64,000 nt of DNA from Hyphomicrobiales bacterium (GCA_900468805.1 UEIF01000004.1:19490-83489); one strand, 5' to 3'; counted from the stretch's first letter, positions 17,260-28,829 are shown. Translations and numbers: made by a program. Notes: generated by a model from the letters alone, not told the origin.

Positions 17260-17308
17260 AACGGCCGGCGCTACGGAAACCTCGCGGGAGGACAGAGCGC
17301 CGGCCGTT
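17260..17308 (-). terminator. Terminator-like hairpin downstream of parE
   Basis: Perfect 13-base arms (AACGGCCGGCGCT 17260-17272; AGCGCCGGCCGTT 17296-17308) enclose a 23-base loop with a small inner hairpin. On the minus strand the stem is followed by TTTTGTTT. It lies between the parE stop (17374) and the start of the phytase-like gene. Confidence 0.7.
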
Positions 17309-17373
17309 CTATTGCGCCGGTAATTTGACGGACTCGTAACGGTTCTTCGTCAGTTCGATGAATTCGCAGTGCC

Positions 17374-19443
17374 TTAAATATCGAGGTCCTCGGCAAAGGC
17401 CGCACGCTCCTGGATGAAGCGGAAACGGGCTTCGGCCTTGGTTCCCATCAGGTCGTCGACGGCATTGCGCGTTCCCTCGAAATCCACCTCGTCGATCAGC
17501 ACCCGCAGAAGCGTGCGCTTGGACGGATCCATGGTGGTTTCCTTGAGCTGGGCGGGCAGCATTTCGCCGAGACCTTTGAAGCGGCTGATCTCGATCTTGG
17601 CCTTGCCCTTGAATTCGGTTTCCATGAGTTCGGCGCGGTGATCGTCATCGCGGGCATAGGCGGACTTTGCCCCTTGCGTGATCTTGTAGAGCGGCGGCAC
17701 GGCCAGGAAGAGATGACCGCCGCGGACGAGCTCCGGCATCTCCTGATAGAAGAAGGTGATGAGCAGCGAAGCAATATGCGCACCGTCGACGTCGGCATCG
17801 GTCATAACGATGACGCGCTCGTAACGCAGATCCTCTTCCCGGTATTTCGAGCGGGTGCCGCAGCCGAGCGCCTGAACGAGATCGGAGATCTGCTGGTTGG
17901 CCGACAGCTTCTCGCGGCCGGCGCTGGCAACGTTGAGGATCTTGCCGCGCAGCGGCAGGATCGCCTGGTTGGCGCGGTTGCGCGCCTGCTTGGCCGAGCC
18001 ACCTGCCGAGTCACCCTCGACCAGGAAAAGTTCAGCACCTACGGCGGTGTTCTGCGAGCAATCGGCAAGCTTGCCGGGCAAGCGCAGCTTGCGCACGGCC
18101 GTCTTGCGGTTGACTTCCTTCTCCTTGCGGCGGCGCAGGCGCTCTTCGGCGCGCTCGATCACCCAGTCGAGAAGCTTCTCGGCCTCGTTCGGATTGTCGG
18201 CAAGATAATGGTCGAAGGGGTCGCGCAGCGCATTTTCGACGAGGCGCTGGGCTTCGACGCTCGCCAGTCGATCCTTGGTCTGGCCGACGAATTCCGGCTC
18301 GCGGATGAAGACCGAGAGCATGCCGACGGCCGAGATCATCACATCATCGGTGGTGATCTGTGCGGCACGCTTGTTCTGCGTCAGCTCGGCATAGCTCTTC
18401 AGGCCCTTGGTCATCGCAATGCGAAGACCGGCCTCATGCGTGCCGCCTTCGGGCGTCGGGATGGTGTTGCAGTAGGAATGGACCTGCGGATCGCCGCCAT
18501 ACCAGGTGATCGCCCATTCCAGTGCACCGTGGCCGGCTACCTTCTCGGTCTTGCCGGCGAAGATCTCGCGGGTGACGGTGAATTCCTTGCCCATCGTTGC
18601 CTGCAGGTAATCCTTCAGGCCGCCGGGGAAGTGGAAGACGGCCTTGTCGGGCAGGTCCGATCCTTCCGGCAGCACGCCCGGATCGCAGCTCCAGCGGATT
18701 TCGACGCCGCCGAAGAGATAGGCCTTGGAGCGGGCCATGCGGAACACACGCGCCGCATCGAACTTCGCATGATCACCGAAAATCTGCGGATCGGGATGAA
18801 AGCGAACCTTGGTGCCGCGACGGTTATGCACATCGCCCAGCTCTTCGAGCCCGCCCTGCGGCACCCCGCGCGAGAAGCGCTGGCGATAGAGCTTGCGGTT
18901 ACGAGCGACCTCGACTTCGAGATGATCCGACAGAGCGTTGACGACAGAGACGCCAACGCCGTGCAGACCGCCCGAGGTCTCATAGGCCTTGCCGTCGAAT
19001 TTACCGCCGGCATGCAGCTTGGTCATGATGACTTCGAGCGTCGATTTGCCGGGAACCTGCGGATGGTTCTCGACCGGAATGCCGCGGCCGTTGTCGGTGA
19101 CCGTCAGATAGCCCTGGGTATCGAGATGAACATCGATGAAATCGGCATGGCCGGCCACCGCTTCGTCCATCGAATTGTCGATGACTTCGGCAAAAAGGTG
19201 GTGCAGCGCCTTCTCGTCGGTGCCGCCGATATACATGCCGGGGCGCATGCGCACCGGTTCCAGGCCTTCCAGAACGCGGATCGAGGAGGCGCCGTAATCA
19301 TCGCCGTTCGATGTCGCCGGGGCGGGGCGGGGGGCGGCGGGTGCGGCGGCCACTGCAGGCTTTTCGGCCGGCGCAGCAGGCTTTGCGGCCTCCTGCTTCT
19401 GTGTCAGGGGCACTCCGGAAAAGAGGTCGTTGCTGTCTTCCAT
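17374..19443 (-). CDS. parE: DNA topoisomerase IV subunit B
   Basis: ParE is the ATPase subunit of topoisomerase IV, which decatenates sister chromosomes with ParC. The protein has 689 residues, typical for ParE and shorter than GyrB. Domains: GHKL ATPase with EVIDNSMDEAVAG, TDNGRGIPV and GGLHGVG (about 85-150), transducer with the QTK loop (GQTKDRL), and a Toprim domain with EGDSAGGSAKQARNR and MTDADVDGAHI. A Pro/Ala-rich segment of about 30 residues precedes the ATPase, a lineage-specific addition. The ATG at 19443 is supported by the conserved N terminus. Quinolone-pocket residues were not assessed. Confidence 0.95.
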   Translation of the reverse strand: MEDSNDLFSGVPLTQKQEAAKPAAPAEKPAVAAAPAAPRPAPATSNGDDYGASSIRVLEGLEPVRMRPGMYIGGTDEKALHHLFAEVIDNSMDEAVAGHADFIDVHLDTQGYLTVTDNGRGIPVENHPQVPGKSTLEVIMTKLHAGGKFDGKAYETSGGLHGVGVSVVNALSDHLEVEVARNRKLYRQRFSRGVPQGGLEELGDVHNRRGTKVRFHPDPQIFGDHAKFDAARVFRMARSKAYLFGGVEIRWSCDPGVLPEGSDLPDKAVFHFPGGLKDYLQATMGKEFTVTREIFAGKTEKVAGHGALEWAITWYGGDPQVHSYCNTIPTPEGGTHEAGLRIAMTKGLKSYAELTQNKRAAQITTDDVMISAVGMLSVFIREPEFVGQTKDRLASVEAQRLVENALRDPFDHYLADNPNEAEKLLDWVIERAEERLRRRKEKEVNRKTAVRKLRLPGKLADCSQNTAVGAELFLVEGDSAGGSAKQARNRANQAILPLRGKILNVASAGREKLSANQQISDLVQALGCGTRSKYREEDLRYERVIVMTDADVDGAHIASLLITFFYQEMPELVRGGHLFLAVPPLYKITQGAKSAYARDDDHRAELMETEFKGKAKIEISRFKGLGEMLPAQLKETTMDPSKRTLLRVLIDEVDFEGTRNAVDDLMGTKAEARFRFIQERAAFAEDLDI

Positions 19444-19648
19444 GGAACCGTTCAGATCTTCATTCTCGTGAAGGGCCGCCGCTGGCCCACAATATCTGCA
19501 TTCGGCATCGCGTTTGCGAATCAGGGGAATTCTGACAGAAAGCGCCCCGATACGCGACGCGCCCCGGATTTGCGGAGCTTTTCAAGATGTGATTTGCGTT
19601 GCCGGGCGGCGAATGGCAAGTCGCGGCAGCTCTCTGGGAACCATCCGC

Positions 19649-20533
19649 ATGCCGATGTCCACAAGTCATTGCACCATAATCACCGCAATTGCGGCCTTTT
19701 TCCTGTCCGCGGCTGTCACGACCGCCGAGGCCGATGCCCTGCCGCCCTACAAGGACGATCTGTTTTCGAAGCAGACCGTGCTGCAGACGGGCGATGACGG
19801 CGCCTTCGACATGATCGATTACGACGAGATGCGCGACATCAACGCGCGCGATCAGATCCCGCAAAAGCGGGTGCAGCAGAAATATGTCTCGCTCGGCGTG
19901 AAGAAGCTGCAGGCTGATGAGACGCTGTCGCTCGACGGCATCAGGTTCGATGTCACCAGGGTGGGACCGACTGAGAACGCCGCCTTCACGGTCATCTTCA
20001 TCCACGGCCGCGACGGCGACCGGCGGCTCGGCGCCAACGACTATTCGTTCGGCGGCAATTTCAACCGGCTGAAGAACCTTACGGCCGGCAATGGCGGCGT
20101 CTATTATTCGCCGACCGTCAAGACCTTCGATGCCAATGGCGTTGCGGCCATTGCGGGGCTTATCCGCTACGCGAGCGCCCAATCTCCCGGCCGGCCTGTC
20201 ATCCTCAGCTGCGCCTCCATGGGCAGCCAGATCTGCTGGGGCATCACGCGCGATGCTGAAAGCGTCAAGCGGCTGAAGGGCATGCTGATCATGAGCGGCG
20301 TCTCGGACCCGGATTTCACCAAGAGCCCGTTTTACAAGGCGAAGCTGCCGCTCTGGTTTGCGCACGGCAGCCGAGACCCGGTCTATGCCGCAGCCAACCA
20401 GCAGGCGCTGTTCGAGAAGCTCTACAAGGCGAAGTACCCGACGCATTTCACCCTCTTCCAGAACGGCAATCACGGCACGCCGATCCGCATGATTGACTGG
20501 CGGAAAGTATTGAACTGGATATTGGCGTCCTGA
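19649..20533 (+). CDS. Secreted alpha/beta hydrolase
   Basis: This 294-residue protein has a signal peptide (TAIAAFFLSAAVTTAEA), a beta strand with TVIFIHGRDGDRR, a nucleophile-type elbow LSCASMGSQICW near residue 190, and a C-terminal LWFAHGSRDPVYA and GNHGTP, likely the Asp and His of the triad. The candidate nucleophile lies in CASMGS, in which Ser occupies the GxSxG-like position loosely. It is predicted to be periplasmic with unknown substrate. The start at ATG 19649 has GGGAA about eight bases upstream; ATG 19655 is possible. The gene is divergent from parE. Confidence 0.75.
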   Translation: MPMSTSHCTIITAIAAFFLSAAVTTAEADALPPYKDDLFSKQTVLQTGDDGAFDMIDYDEMRDINARDQIPQKRVQQKYVSLGVKKLQADETLSLDGIRFDVTRVGPTENAAFTVIFIHGRDGDRRLGANDYSFGGNFNRLKNLTAGNGGVYYSPTVKTFDANGVAAIAGLIRYASAQSPGRPVILSCASMGSQICWGITRDAESVKRLKGMLIMSGVSDPDFTKSPFYKAKLPLWFAHGSRDPVYAAANQQALFEKLYKAKYPTHFTLFQNGNHGTPIRMIDWRKVLNWILAS

Positions 20534-20659
20534 GGGGCCGGATTTAAGGCCGCGCAGAGCTTTCAAACGATCATATTCCCCCAAGGTTAAGCGGGGCGCT
20601 TTCCTTTATTGCAGGCTTTTGCTAAGGCCGCCCGGATATGCAGATTTTGGGAGAGCAGC

Positions 20660-21430
20660 ATGACACCTGACGTACGCCCGCTCGTGGCGGGGAACTGGAA
20701 GATGAATGGCACGCGCGCCTCATTGGACCAGATCAAGGCGATAGCCCAAGGCGTCAGCACCCCCTTGTCCGAAAAAGTCGAAGCCTTGATCTGCCCGCCG
20801 GCGACGCTGCTCTACGTGGCGACGGCGCTCGCCACCGACAGCCCGCTTGCGATTGGCGGCCAGGACTGCCACCAGGCCGAATGCGGCGCGCATACGGGCG
20901 ATATTTCGGCTGACATGATCGCCGACTGCTTCGGCACTTATGTGATCGTCGGCCATTCGGAGCGCCGCACCAATCATGCCGAGACCGATCATCTGGTGCG
21001 TGCCAAGGCACAGGCCGCCTATCAGGCCGATCTGACCGCGATCGTCTGCGTTGGCGAAACCGGAGACGAGCGCGACGCTTACCAGACACTCGACATCCTC
21101 AAGCGCCAGCTTTCGGGTTCGTTGCCCGAGGAGGCAACGGCGGAGAATACCGTTATCGCCTACGAACCTGTCTGGGCGATCGGCACCGGCCTGACGCCGA
21201 CCGCACAGGATGTGGAAATCGTCCACGCCTTCATCCGCGACGAGCTCGTCCTGCGCTTCGGCAAAGAGGGCAGGGGCATGCGCATTCTCTATGGCGGTTC
21301 GGTCAAGCCCGGAAATGCCCTCGAGCTCTTGGCCGTCGACAATGTTGACGGCGCTCTCATTGGCGGGGCGAGCTTGAAAGCCACTGATTTCCTCGCCATC
21401 TACGACGCATATGAAACGCTGCTTGCCTGA
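20660..21430 (+). CDS. tpiA: Triosephosphate isomerase
   Basis: TpiA interconverts dihydroxyacetone phosphate and glyceraldehyde 3-phosphate. The 256-residue protein is a TIM barrel with the substrate Lys in AGNWKMNGT near the N terminus, the catalytic His in VGHSERR, and the catalytic Glu in [11 protein letters not shown]. The C-terminal phosphate loop [10 protein letters not shown] is intact. The ATG at 20660 follows GGGAGAG; an upstream in-frame start at 20609 lacks support. It heads a rightward group with secG and pyrG, though a terminator follows secG. Confidence 0.97.
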   Translation: MTPDVRPLVAGNWKMNGTRASLDQIKAIAQGVSTPLSEKVEALICPPATLLYVATALATDSPLAIGGQDCHQAECGAHTGDISADMIADCFGTYVIVGHSERRTNHAETDHLVRAKAQAAYQADLTAIVCVGETGDERDAYQTLDILKRQLSGSLPEEATAENTVIAYEPVWAIGTGLTPTAQDVEIVHAFIRDELVLRFGKEGRGMRILYGGSVKPGNALELLAVDNVDGALIGGASLKATDFLAIYDAYETLLA

Positions 21431-21537
21431 AGCGATTGCATATTCCTGGCCGAAGGGCTTGGAATAGCTGAAGACCTCATGTAAAGAGCCGCCAGATTTT
21501 ACTTTATGTCCGTCCTCAGACGGGCAGGACTGGACCC

Positions 21538-23854
<2,317 letters not shown>

Positions 23855-23860
23855 AATTCA

Positions 23861-23889
23861 GCCGCTCCCTTAAAGGGAGCGGCTTTTTT
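23861..23889 (+). terminator. Terminator after pyrG
   Basis: GCCGCTCCC (23861-23869) pairs with GGGAGCGGC (23875-23883), followed by six T. It lies between convergent genes and could also help end the citrate synthase transcript, though its T tract is on the pyrG side. Confidence 0.85.
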
Positions 23890-23896
23890 CTTCAGG

Positions 23897-24985
23897 TCAT
23901 GCGGCTTCCGGCAATGGTCCGACATAGACCGAACGCGGACGGATGAGGCGGCCTTCCAGCGCCTGCTCACGGGCATGGGCGATCCAGCCGACAGTGCGAC
24001 CGATCGCGAAAACGCCGGTAAAGGCGTCGCGTGGGAAGCCAAGGCTTTCCAACAGCAGAGCGGTATAGAATTCCACATTTACATCCAGCGGCCGGTCCGG
24101 CTTGCGCTCCCTGAGAACCGCAAGTGCTGCTTGCTCCACGGCTTCGGCAAGAGCGATACGCCCTGCATTGACCTGGCCTGCGGCAACGATCGGCTTCAGC
24201 GCATTTTTCAGGGCATCGGCCCGCGGGTCGCGTACCCGATAGACGCGGTGGCCGAAACCCATCAGCCGCTCACCGCGATCGAGCGCTGAACGCAGCCAGG
24301 AGCCGGCATTGGCCTCGCTGCCGATACCGTCCAGCATATCAAGCACCGGTCCCGGCGCGCCGCCATGCAGAGGTCCCTTAAGCGCACTGATGGCCGCCAG
24401 CACCGACGAGGTGAGGCCGGCGCGGGTGGAGGCGATGATGCGCGACGCGAAGGTCGAGGCATTCAGGCCGTGATCCGAAATCGTCACGAGATAGGTGTCG
24501 AGGGCGGCGGTCTGCTCGGCACTCGGCGCGGCACCTGTGAGCATGCGCAGGATATCGGCGGACTGCGAGAGGCCTGCATTCGGCTTCACCGGCTTTTCGC
24601 CGCGTTGCAGTCGCAGGACCGCCGGCAGGAAGACAGCGGGTGCGGCAAGAAGGCGAAGCGCGGTATCGATTTCCTCGCCATCGGGCAGACGAGCGACGAG
24701 CGCGCGCATGGCATCAACCGGCGGCAGCGCCAGCAGGCGGGAATCGGCGGCCTTGACTTCGGCGAATACCTCCGTTCGTGCCTTACCGAGCCGGCGGCGC
24801 AATTCGCCAGCATCGAGATGCGGTTCGATCAGGCCGTCCAGCAGCAGAGCCGCAACGTCCTCATAGGTGCTGCGTCCCGCCAGATGATCCAGCGACACGC
24901 CGCGGATAATCAGTCGTCCGGCTTCACCGTCGACATCCGAGAGCTGGGTTTCAGCGGCAATGACATCTTCCAAACCGTTTTTCAT
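23897..24985 (-). CDS. Citrate synthase/methylcitrate synthase family enzyme
   Basis: This 362-residue cytoplasmic enzyme condenses an acyl-CoA with oxaloacetate. Two catalytic His are clear: GPLHGGAPG and FGHRVYRVRDPR. The residue equivalent to the catalytic Asp (normally in NVDF) is Glu in DVNVEFYTALL. The C terminus ends with GWIAHAREQ and RPRSVYVG. The length suits the short type (about 360-370), not the gltA type of about 430. The ATG at 24985 follows AAGGAG. It is divergent from a second citrate synthase homologue with an N-terminal DNA-binding domain. Whether it makes citrate or methylcitrate cannot be decided. Confidence 0.85.
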   Translation of the reverse strand: MKNGLEDVIAAETQLSDVDGEAGRLIIRGVSLDHLAGRSTYEDVAALLLDGLIEPHLDAGELRRRLGKARTEVFAEVKAADSRLLALPPVDAMRALVARLPDGEEIDTALRLLAAPAVFLPAVLRLQRGEKPVKPNAGLSQSADILRMLTGAAPSAEQTAALDTYLVTISDHGLNASTFASRIIASTRAGLTSSVLAAISALKGPLHGGAPGPVLDMLDGIGSEANAGSWLRSALDRGERLMGFGHRVYRVRDPRADALKNALKPIVAAGQVNAGRIALAEAVEQAALAVLRERKPDRPLDVNVEFYTALLLESLGFPRDAFTGVFAIGRTVGWIAHAREQALEGRLIRPRSVYVGPLPEAA

Positions 24986-25028
24986 GGGTCTTTCTCCTTT
25001 ACCGGATGAAAGATCCGCCCTAGTTTAG

Positions 25029-25058
25029 TTGACGTCAATCTTGATGTAATTGATCAAT
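25029..25058. promoter_or_regulatory. Candidate paired operator between the citrate synthase genes
   Basis: Two perfect 10 bp palindromes, TTGACGTCAA (25029-25038) and ATTGATCAAT (25049-25058), have centres exactly 20 bp apart, about two helical turns. Both carry TTGA and TCAA half-sites. They lie in the 84 bp divergent region, upstream of the HTH-citrate synthase ATG at 25070. Confidence 0.55.
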
Positions 25059-25069
25059 ATGAGGCTGAC

Positions 25070-26209
25070 ATGACCTGGTTGACGGCTGAGGAAGCACTGG
25101 CCGAACTCGGCACCAAGCCGCAGACGCTCTATGCCAATGTCAGCCGCGGACGGATCCACTCCAAGGCAGATCCGTCTGATCCACGCCGCAGCCTCTATCA
25201 GGAAAGCGACGTCAAGCGGCTTGCCGAGCGGCATACGGGCCGGCGCAAGAGCGAGACGGTTGCCGCCGAAGCGATCCGCTGGGGCGATCCGGTGCTGACA
25301 TCCTCGATCTCGACCATCGCCGCCGGACGATTGCTTTATCGGGGGCAGGATGCGGCGGAGCTTTCAGCTCATGCGACGCTGGAGGATACGGCGCTGCTTC
25401 TCTGGAATGCGGAGAGTTTCGCTTGCGTACCGGCATCGGCCTTGGAGCCGGCATCTCCCTCCATCCGGGCGGCACTTCTGGCGCTGGCTGGACGGGTGAG
25501 CACCGATCTGCCGTCCCTCGGGCGCGCACGCCCGGCCTTGCAGATGGAAGCATGTAGCGTGCTGTCCACCGTTGCCGATGCGCTGGCGCCGGGACCGGCG
25601 GACCATCCCCTACATGACCGTCTCTCCGCATGCTGGGGCAGGCCGGAAGCGGCCGAATGCCTGCGGCGGGCGCTTGTCGTGCTGGCTGATCATGAGCTCA
25701 ACGCCTCCACCTTCGCGGTCCGCGTCACTGTTTCGACGGGGGCAGCACTTTCTGCTGCCGTGCTTTCGGGCCTCGCGACGCTGACAGGACCGCTGCACGG
25801 TTCGGCATGGCGGAGCGTCGATGCACTCGCCGAGGCTGCATCCACCTTCGGGGCAGAACAGGCGATCCGCGGCCTGTTGTTGCGGGGAAACAGGTTAGTG
25901 GCCTTCGGACATCCACTTTACCCCGACGGCGATGTGCGAGCGAGCGCGCTGCTGTCATCCTTCGAAGCGCCGCCGGTTTTTCGCGATGTTCGGCAAGCCG
26001 GCGAGGAAATAGTGGGCGAGAAGGTGAACGTCGATTTCGCGCTTGCCGCCATGACAGCAGCCTTCGATCTGCCCGAGGAGGCACCGATCATCATCTTTGC
26101 GCTGGCGCGCACGGCCGGCTGGCTGGCGCATGCGATGGAGCAGATCGAAAGCGGCCATCTGATCCGCCCGCGTGCCCGCTATGTCGGGCCTTCGCCAGCC
26201 GAGGCTTGA
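25070..26209 (+). CDS. Citrate synthase homologue with N-terminal MerR/excisionase-type HTH
   Basis: This 379-residue protein has an N-terminal DNA-binding domain (about 1-55: LTAEEALAELGTKPQTLYAN, then a wing ending in DVKRLAERH) fused to a citrate synthase domain. The synthase part keeps the two catalytic His (GPLHGSAW, AFGHPLYPDGD) and the Asp in VNVDF, but its surroundings are diverged from active enzymes. Family members of this form occur in rhizobia and Burkholderia. It may be an acyl-CoA or oxaloacetate-responsive regulator, an enzyme, or both. It is divergent from the plain paralogue. The ATG at 25070 follows TGAGG and opens directly with the HTH. Confidence 0.82.
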   Translation: MTWLTAEEALAELGTKPQTLYANVSRGRIHSKADPSDPRRSLYQESDVKRLAERHTGRRKSETVAAEAIRWGDPVLTSSISTIAAGRLLYRGQDAAELSAHATLEDTALLLWNAESFACVPASALEPASPSIRAALLALAGRVSTDLPSLGRARPALQMEACSVLSTVADALAPGPADHPLHDRLSACWGRPEAAECLRRALVVLADHELNASTFAVRVTVSTGAALSAAVLSGLATLTGPLHGSAWRSVDALAEAASTFGAEQAIRGLLLRGNRLVAFGHPLYPDGDVRASALLSSFEAPPVFRDVRQAGEEIVGEKVNVDFALAAMTAAFDLPEEAPIIIFALARTAGWLAHAMEQIESGHLIRPRARYVGPSPAEA

Positions 26210-26338
26210 GTTGGGCGACGCGCGCTCCGAATGGCTTGCGCAGTCTCACGTTTTTGCATAGGGAAACCGGCGAATTCAGCTAGTATGAGCCGGCCGGCGC
26301 CATTCGAGGATGTACCGGCGGGTCACGAGGGGCGGATC

Positions 26339-26866
26339 ATGAAAGCCATGTCAGCAATCTCCCGCAGCCTGTTTTCCGCGGTGCTGATCATCAGCCTGCT
26401 GCCTGATGGCCCAGCTTATGCCCAGTCTGCCGGCTGCGCGATTTCGCGTGCGGCGAACGGCAACCAGATTTTCCGTTGCCCCGGTGGCGTCAACATCACA
26501 GCTGAGCGTGGCGCATCCTTCACGCTCACCGACCGCAATCGCGACGGCAGCCCGGATTCGCTTGCATTGCGCAGCAAGGCTGCCCTTGTCGACGTCGACA
26601 GCAGCCAGCACCGCGGCGGCTTCCAGGTGGTGACGCCGCAGGCGATCGCCGCCGTTCGCGGCACGCAATGGGCCGTCGATGTCAAAGGCGGCACGACCTC
26701 CGTACTGGTAACCCGTGGTCGCGTCGGCGTACGCCGTCCGACAGGCGCAGCCGTCGTGCTCGGACCTGGCGAGGGTGTGGATGTAACACGCGGAACCGCT
26801 GCGCTCACCGTCCGCACGTGGCCGGCGCCGCGCGTCGCGGCCCTTCTTGCACGCCTCGGTCAATAA
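26339..26866 (+). CDS. Exported FecR-domain protein
   Basis: This 175-residue protein has a signal peptide (FSAVLIISLLPDGPAYA) and a compact FecR-like domain: VTPQAIAAVRGTQWAVDV, then VLVTRGRVGVRR and VVLGPGEGVDV. Two Cys (AGCAIS, FRCPGG) may form a disulphide. It lacks the transmembrane and anti-sigma parts of true FecR and there is no ECF sigma gene nearby, so it is a stand-alone periplasmic member. The ATG at 26339 has GAGGGG upstream. It is followed after eight bases by the CHASE2 cyclase, so the two are surely an operon; a sensor-ligand pair is a reasonable inference. Confidence 0.8.
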   Translation: MKAMSAISRSLFSAVLIISLLPDGPAYAQSAGCAISRAANGNQIFRCPGGVNITAERGASFTLTDRNRDGSPDSLALRSKAALVDVDSSQHRGGFQVVTPQAIAAVRGTQWAVDVKGGTTSVLVTRGRVGVRRPTGAAVVLGPGEGVDVTRGTAALTVRTWPAPRVAALLARLGQ

Positions 26867-26874
26867 GTGGTCTC

Positions 26875-28731
26875 ATGAACCATCGGCGTCAGACCGTTAT
26901 CGCGCTGCTGCTCGCCGGTCTGTGGGGCGCGGTACTCGGCTATTTCCATCTGCAGTCGGACTCCGGCCTCATGGAGCGCATGGAGGCCACGCTGGCCGAT
27001 CTGCGCAGCACGATCGTCGGCGTCCGCGCGCCGCCCGATATCGTTTCCATTATCGCGATCGATGACAGTACCGCCGCAACACATGGCTATCCGCTCAAGC
27101 GGGAGACGCTTGCGCAACTCGTCACGTCGATCGGAGCGTTGAAACCAAAGGCTTTGGCTCTCGATATATTGCTCGTCGATCCCGACACGGAGGAGGGGGA
27201 TGCGGCGCTCGCAACAGCTATCAAAGCGGCGCCCAGCATCATCGCCGGTGCTGCGACCTTCCCGCAAAGTCTCCAATCGGTGACGGTAAACGCGGAGGAT
27301 CCGCTTGCGGCGGTTCCCGAGGCGCAGCAGCTCCTGCTACCGCAGCCTCGCTTCGCAGAGGCTGCAGCGCTCGGCATCGTCAATGTGGCGACGGACCAGA
27401 GCGGTGTGCCGCGATTCATTCCGCTGTTTTCTCGTGCCGCCGACCGTCTGGATGCAGCCTTTCCACTAAGGGTCGCCTCGATTGCGCTCGGCGCTGAACC
27501 ATTGATCGAGGCGGACGGCATCCGGCTTGGCGCCCGCCGCATTCCAACGGATACGGGCCAGCGCCTGCCGCTGACGTTCTACGGACCTGCAGGCAGCATC
27601 CGCACTTTCAGCGCTGCCGATGCGCTCGATGGCAAGCTGCCGGCGGATGCCATCACCGGCAAGGTGGTGGTGATCGGTGCGACCGTGACCGGCGGCGGCG
27701 ATGTCTTTCCCACCCCGTTCGATCCTATCCTGCCGGGTGTCGAAGTCATGTCGACGGCGATTACCCATCTGATCGCAGGCGACGGCATGGTGCGCGACAG
27801 CAGGACACGACAGGCGGATGCCGGCATTGCGACGGCCTTGCCTGTTCTCCTGGTTGCACTGATCGCATGGCGCCGCGGTGCCCTCGGCTTTTTGATCATC
27901 GGCCTGACGGGCATTGTCTGGGCGATGCTCAACCTTGCCGCTTTCGCGAACGGCTACTGGCTGAGTGCTGCATTGCCGATTGCGGCCGCCCTCCCACCCG
28001 CAGTTATTTTCGGCGCCACAGAACTCTGGCGCGACCGCAGCCGTGCGCGGCACTTCGCCGATCAGTCCGAGCGGCTGCAGCGCATCGAGGCGCCGGGCCT
28101 GGGCGAGTGGCTGGCGCGCGACCCGGCCTTCCTGGCCGAGCCGGTTCGGCAGAATGCTTCCGTCGTCTTCATCGACCTCTCGGGCTTCACCGGCCTCAGC
28201 GAAGCGGTCGGGCCGGCGGCGGTGCGGGAGATCCTCAGCAGTTTCTTCGAACTCATCGACGAGGAAGTGCGGCTGCTTGGCGGGGCGATCACCAGCTTCA
28301 TGGGCGACGGCGCCATGATCCTCTTCGGGCTGCCGGAACCGACGGCGGACGATGCAGCCCGGGCAGCAGCCTGCGCCGTGCGGCTTGCCGACCGCACGCG
28401 CAGCTTCCTTGCAGGCCATCTGGAGCTTCGTCGCAGGAAGATCGGTTTCAAGCTCGGCGCTCATTGCGGCACGATCGTCGCCTCACGGCTCGGCAGCGGC
28501 GACCGGCAGCAGATCACTGCGACGGGTGATACCGTCAATGTCGCACAGCGGCTCATGGAGGTGGCGGCGAGCCGCGGCGCTGAACTTGCGCTGAGCGCCG
28601 ACCTGCTCGACGCGGCCGGTCCGGAGGCTGTTCCGTCGCAGGCAGGACGGCTGACCGGACCGTTCGAGACGAAGCTTCGTGGCCGCTCGGGCAGCATCGC
28701 CATCTACACATGGCGTGGCGAGACACTTTGA
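26875..28731 (+). CDS. CHASE2-domain class III adenylate/guanylate cyclase
   Basis: This 618-residue membrane protein has an N-terminal helix (residues 8-26), a CHASE2 extracytoplasmic sensor (about 30-300), three membrane helices (about 320-385) and a class III cyclase domain (about 425-600). Cyclase motifs are VFIDLSGFTGLSE (first metal Asp), FMGDGAMILFG (second metal Asp) and TATGDTVNVAQRL with the transition-state Asn and Arg. It is therefore expected to be an active cyclase producing cAMP or cGMP. The ATG at 26875 is eight bases after the FecR-like gene stop. The stimulus is unknown. CHASE2-TM3-cyclase architecture is common in rhizobia. Confidence 0.88.
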   Translation: MNHRRQTVIALLLAGLWGAVLGYFHLQSDSGLMERMEATLADLRSTIVGVRAPPDIVSIIAIDDSTAATHGYPLKRETLAQLVTSIGALKPKALALDILLVDPDTEEGDAALATAIKAAPSIIAGAATFPQSLQSVTVNAEDPLAAVPEAQQLLLPQPRFAEAAALGIVNVATDQSGVPRFIPLFSRAADRLDAAFPLRVASIALGAEPLIEADGIRLGARRIPTDTGQRLPLTFYGPAGSIRTFSAADALDGKLPADAITGKVVVIGATVTGGGDVFPTPFDPILPGVEVMSTAITHLIAGDGMVRDSRTRQADAGIATALPVLLVALIAWRRGALGFLIIGLTGIVWAMLNLAAFANGYWLSAALPIAAALPPAVIFGATELWRDRSRARHFADQSERLQRIEAPGLGEWLARDPAFLAEPVRQNASVVFIDLSGFTGLSEAVGPAAVREILSSFFELIDEEVRLLGGAITSFMGDGAMILFGLPEPTADDAARAAACAVRLADRTRSFLAGHLELRRRKIGFKLGAHCGTIVASRLGSGDRQQITATGDTVNVAQRLMEVAASRGAELALSADLLDAAGPEAVPSQAGRLTGPFETKLRGRSGSIAIYTWRGETL

Positions 28732-28829
28732 CATTCGCACCCGGAGCGAGTAGGAACGGCCCAACTCTTCGGCCGGACGATTCCGGCTACGGCGCGTTAT
28801 GCGTCTGACAGCTCCGAAAGATCGAACAC

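Noticed and set aside
17638-19797. 719-codon ORF antisense to parE
   Set aside because: parE motifs are complete on the minus strand. The antisense protein is rich in Arg and Gly with no family features.
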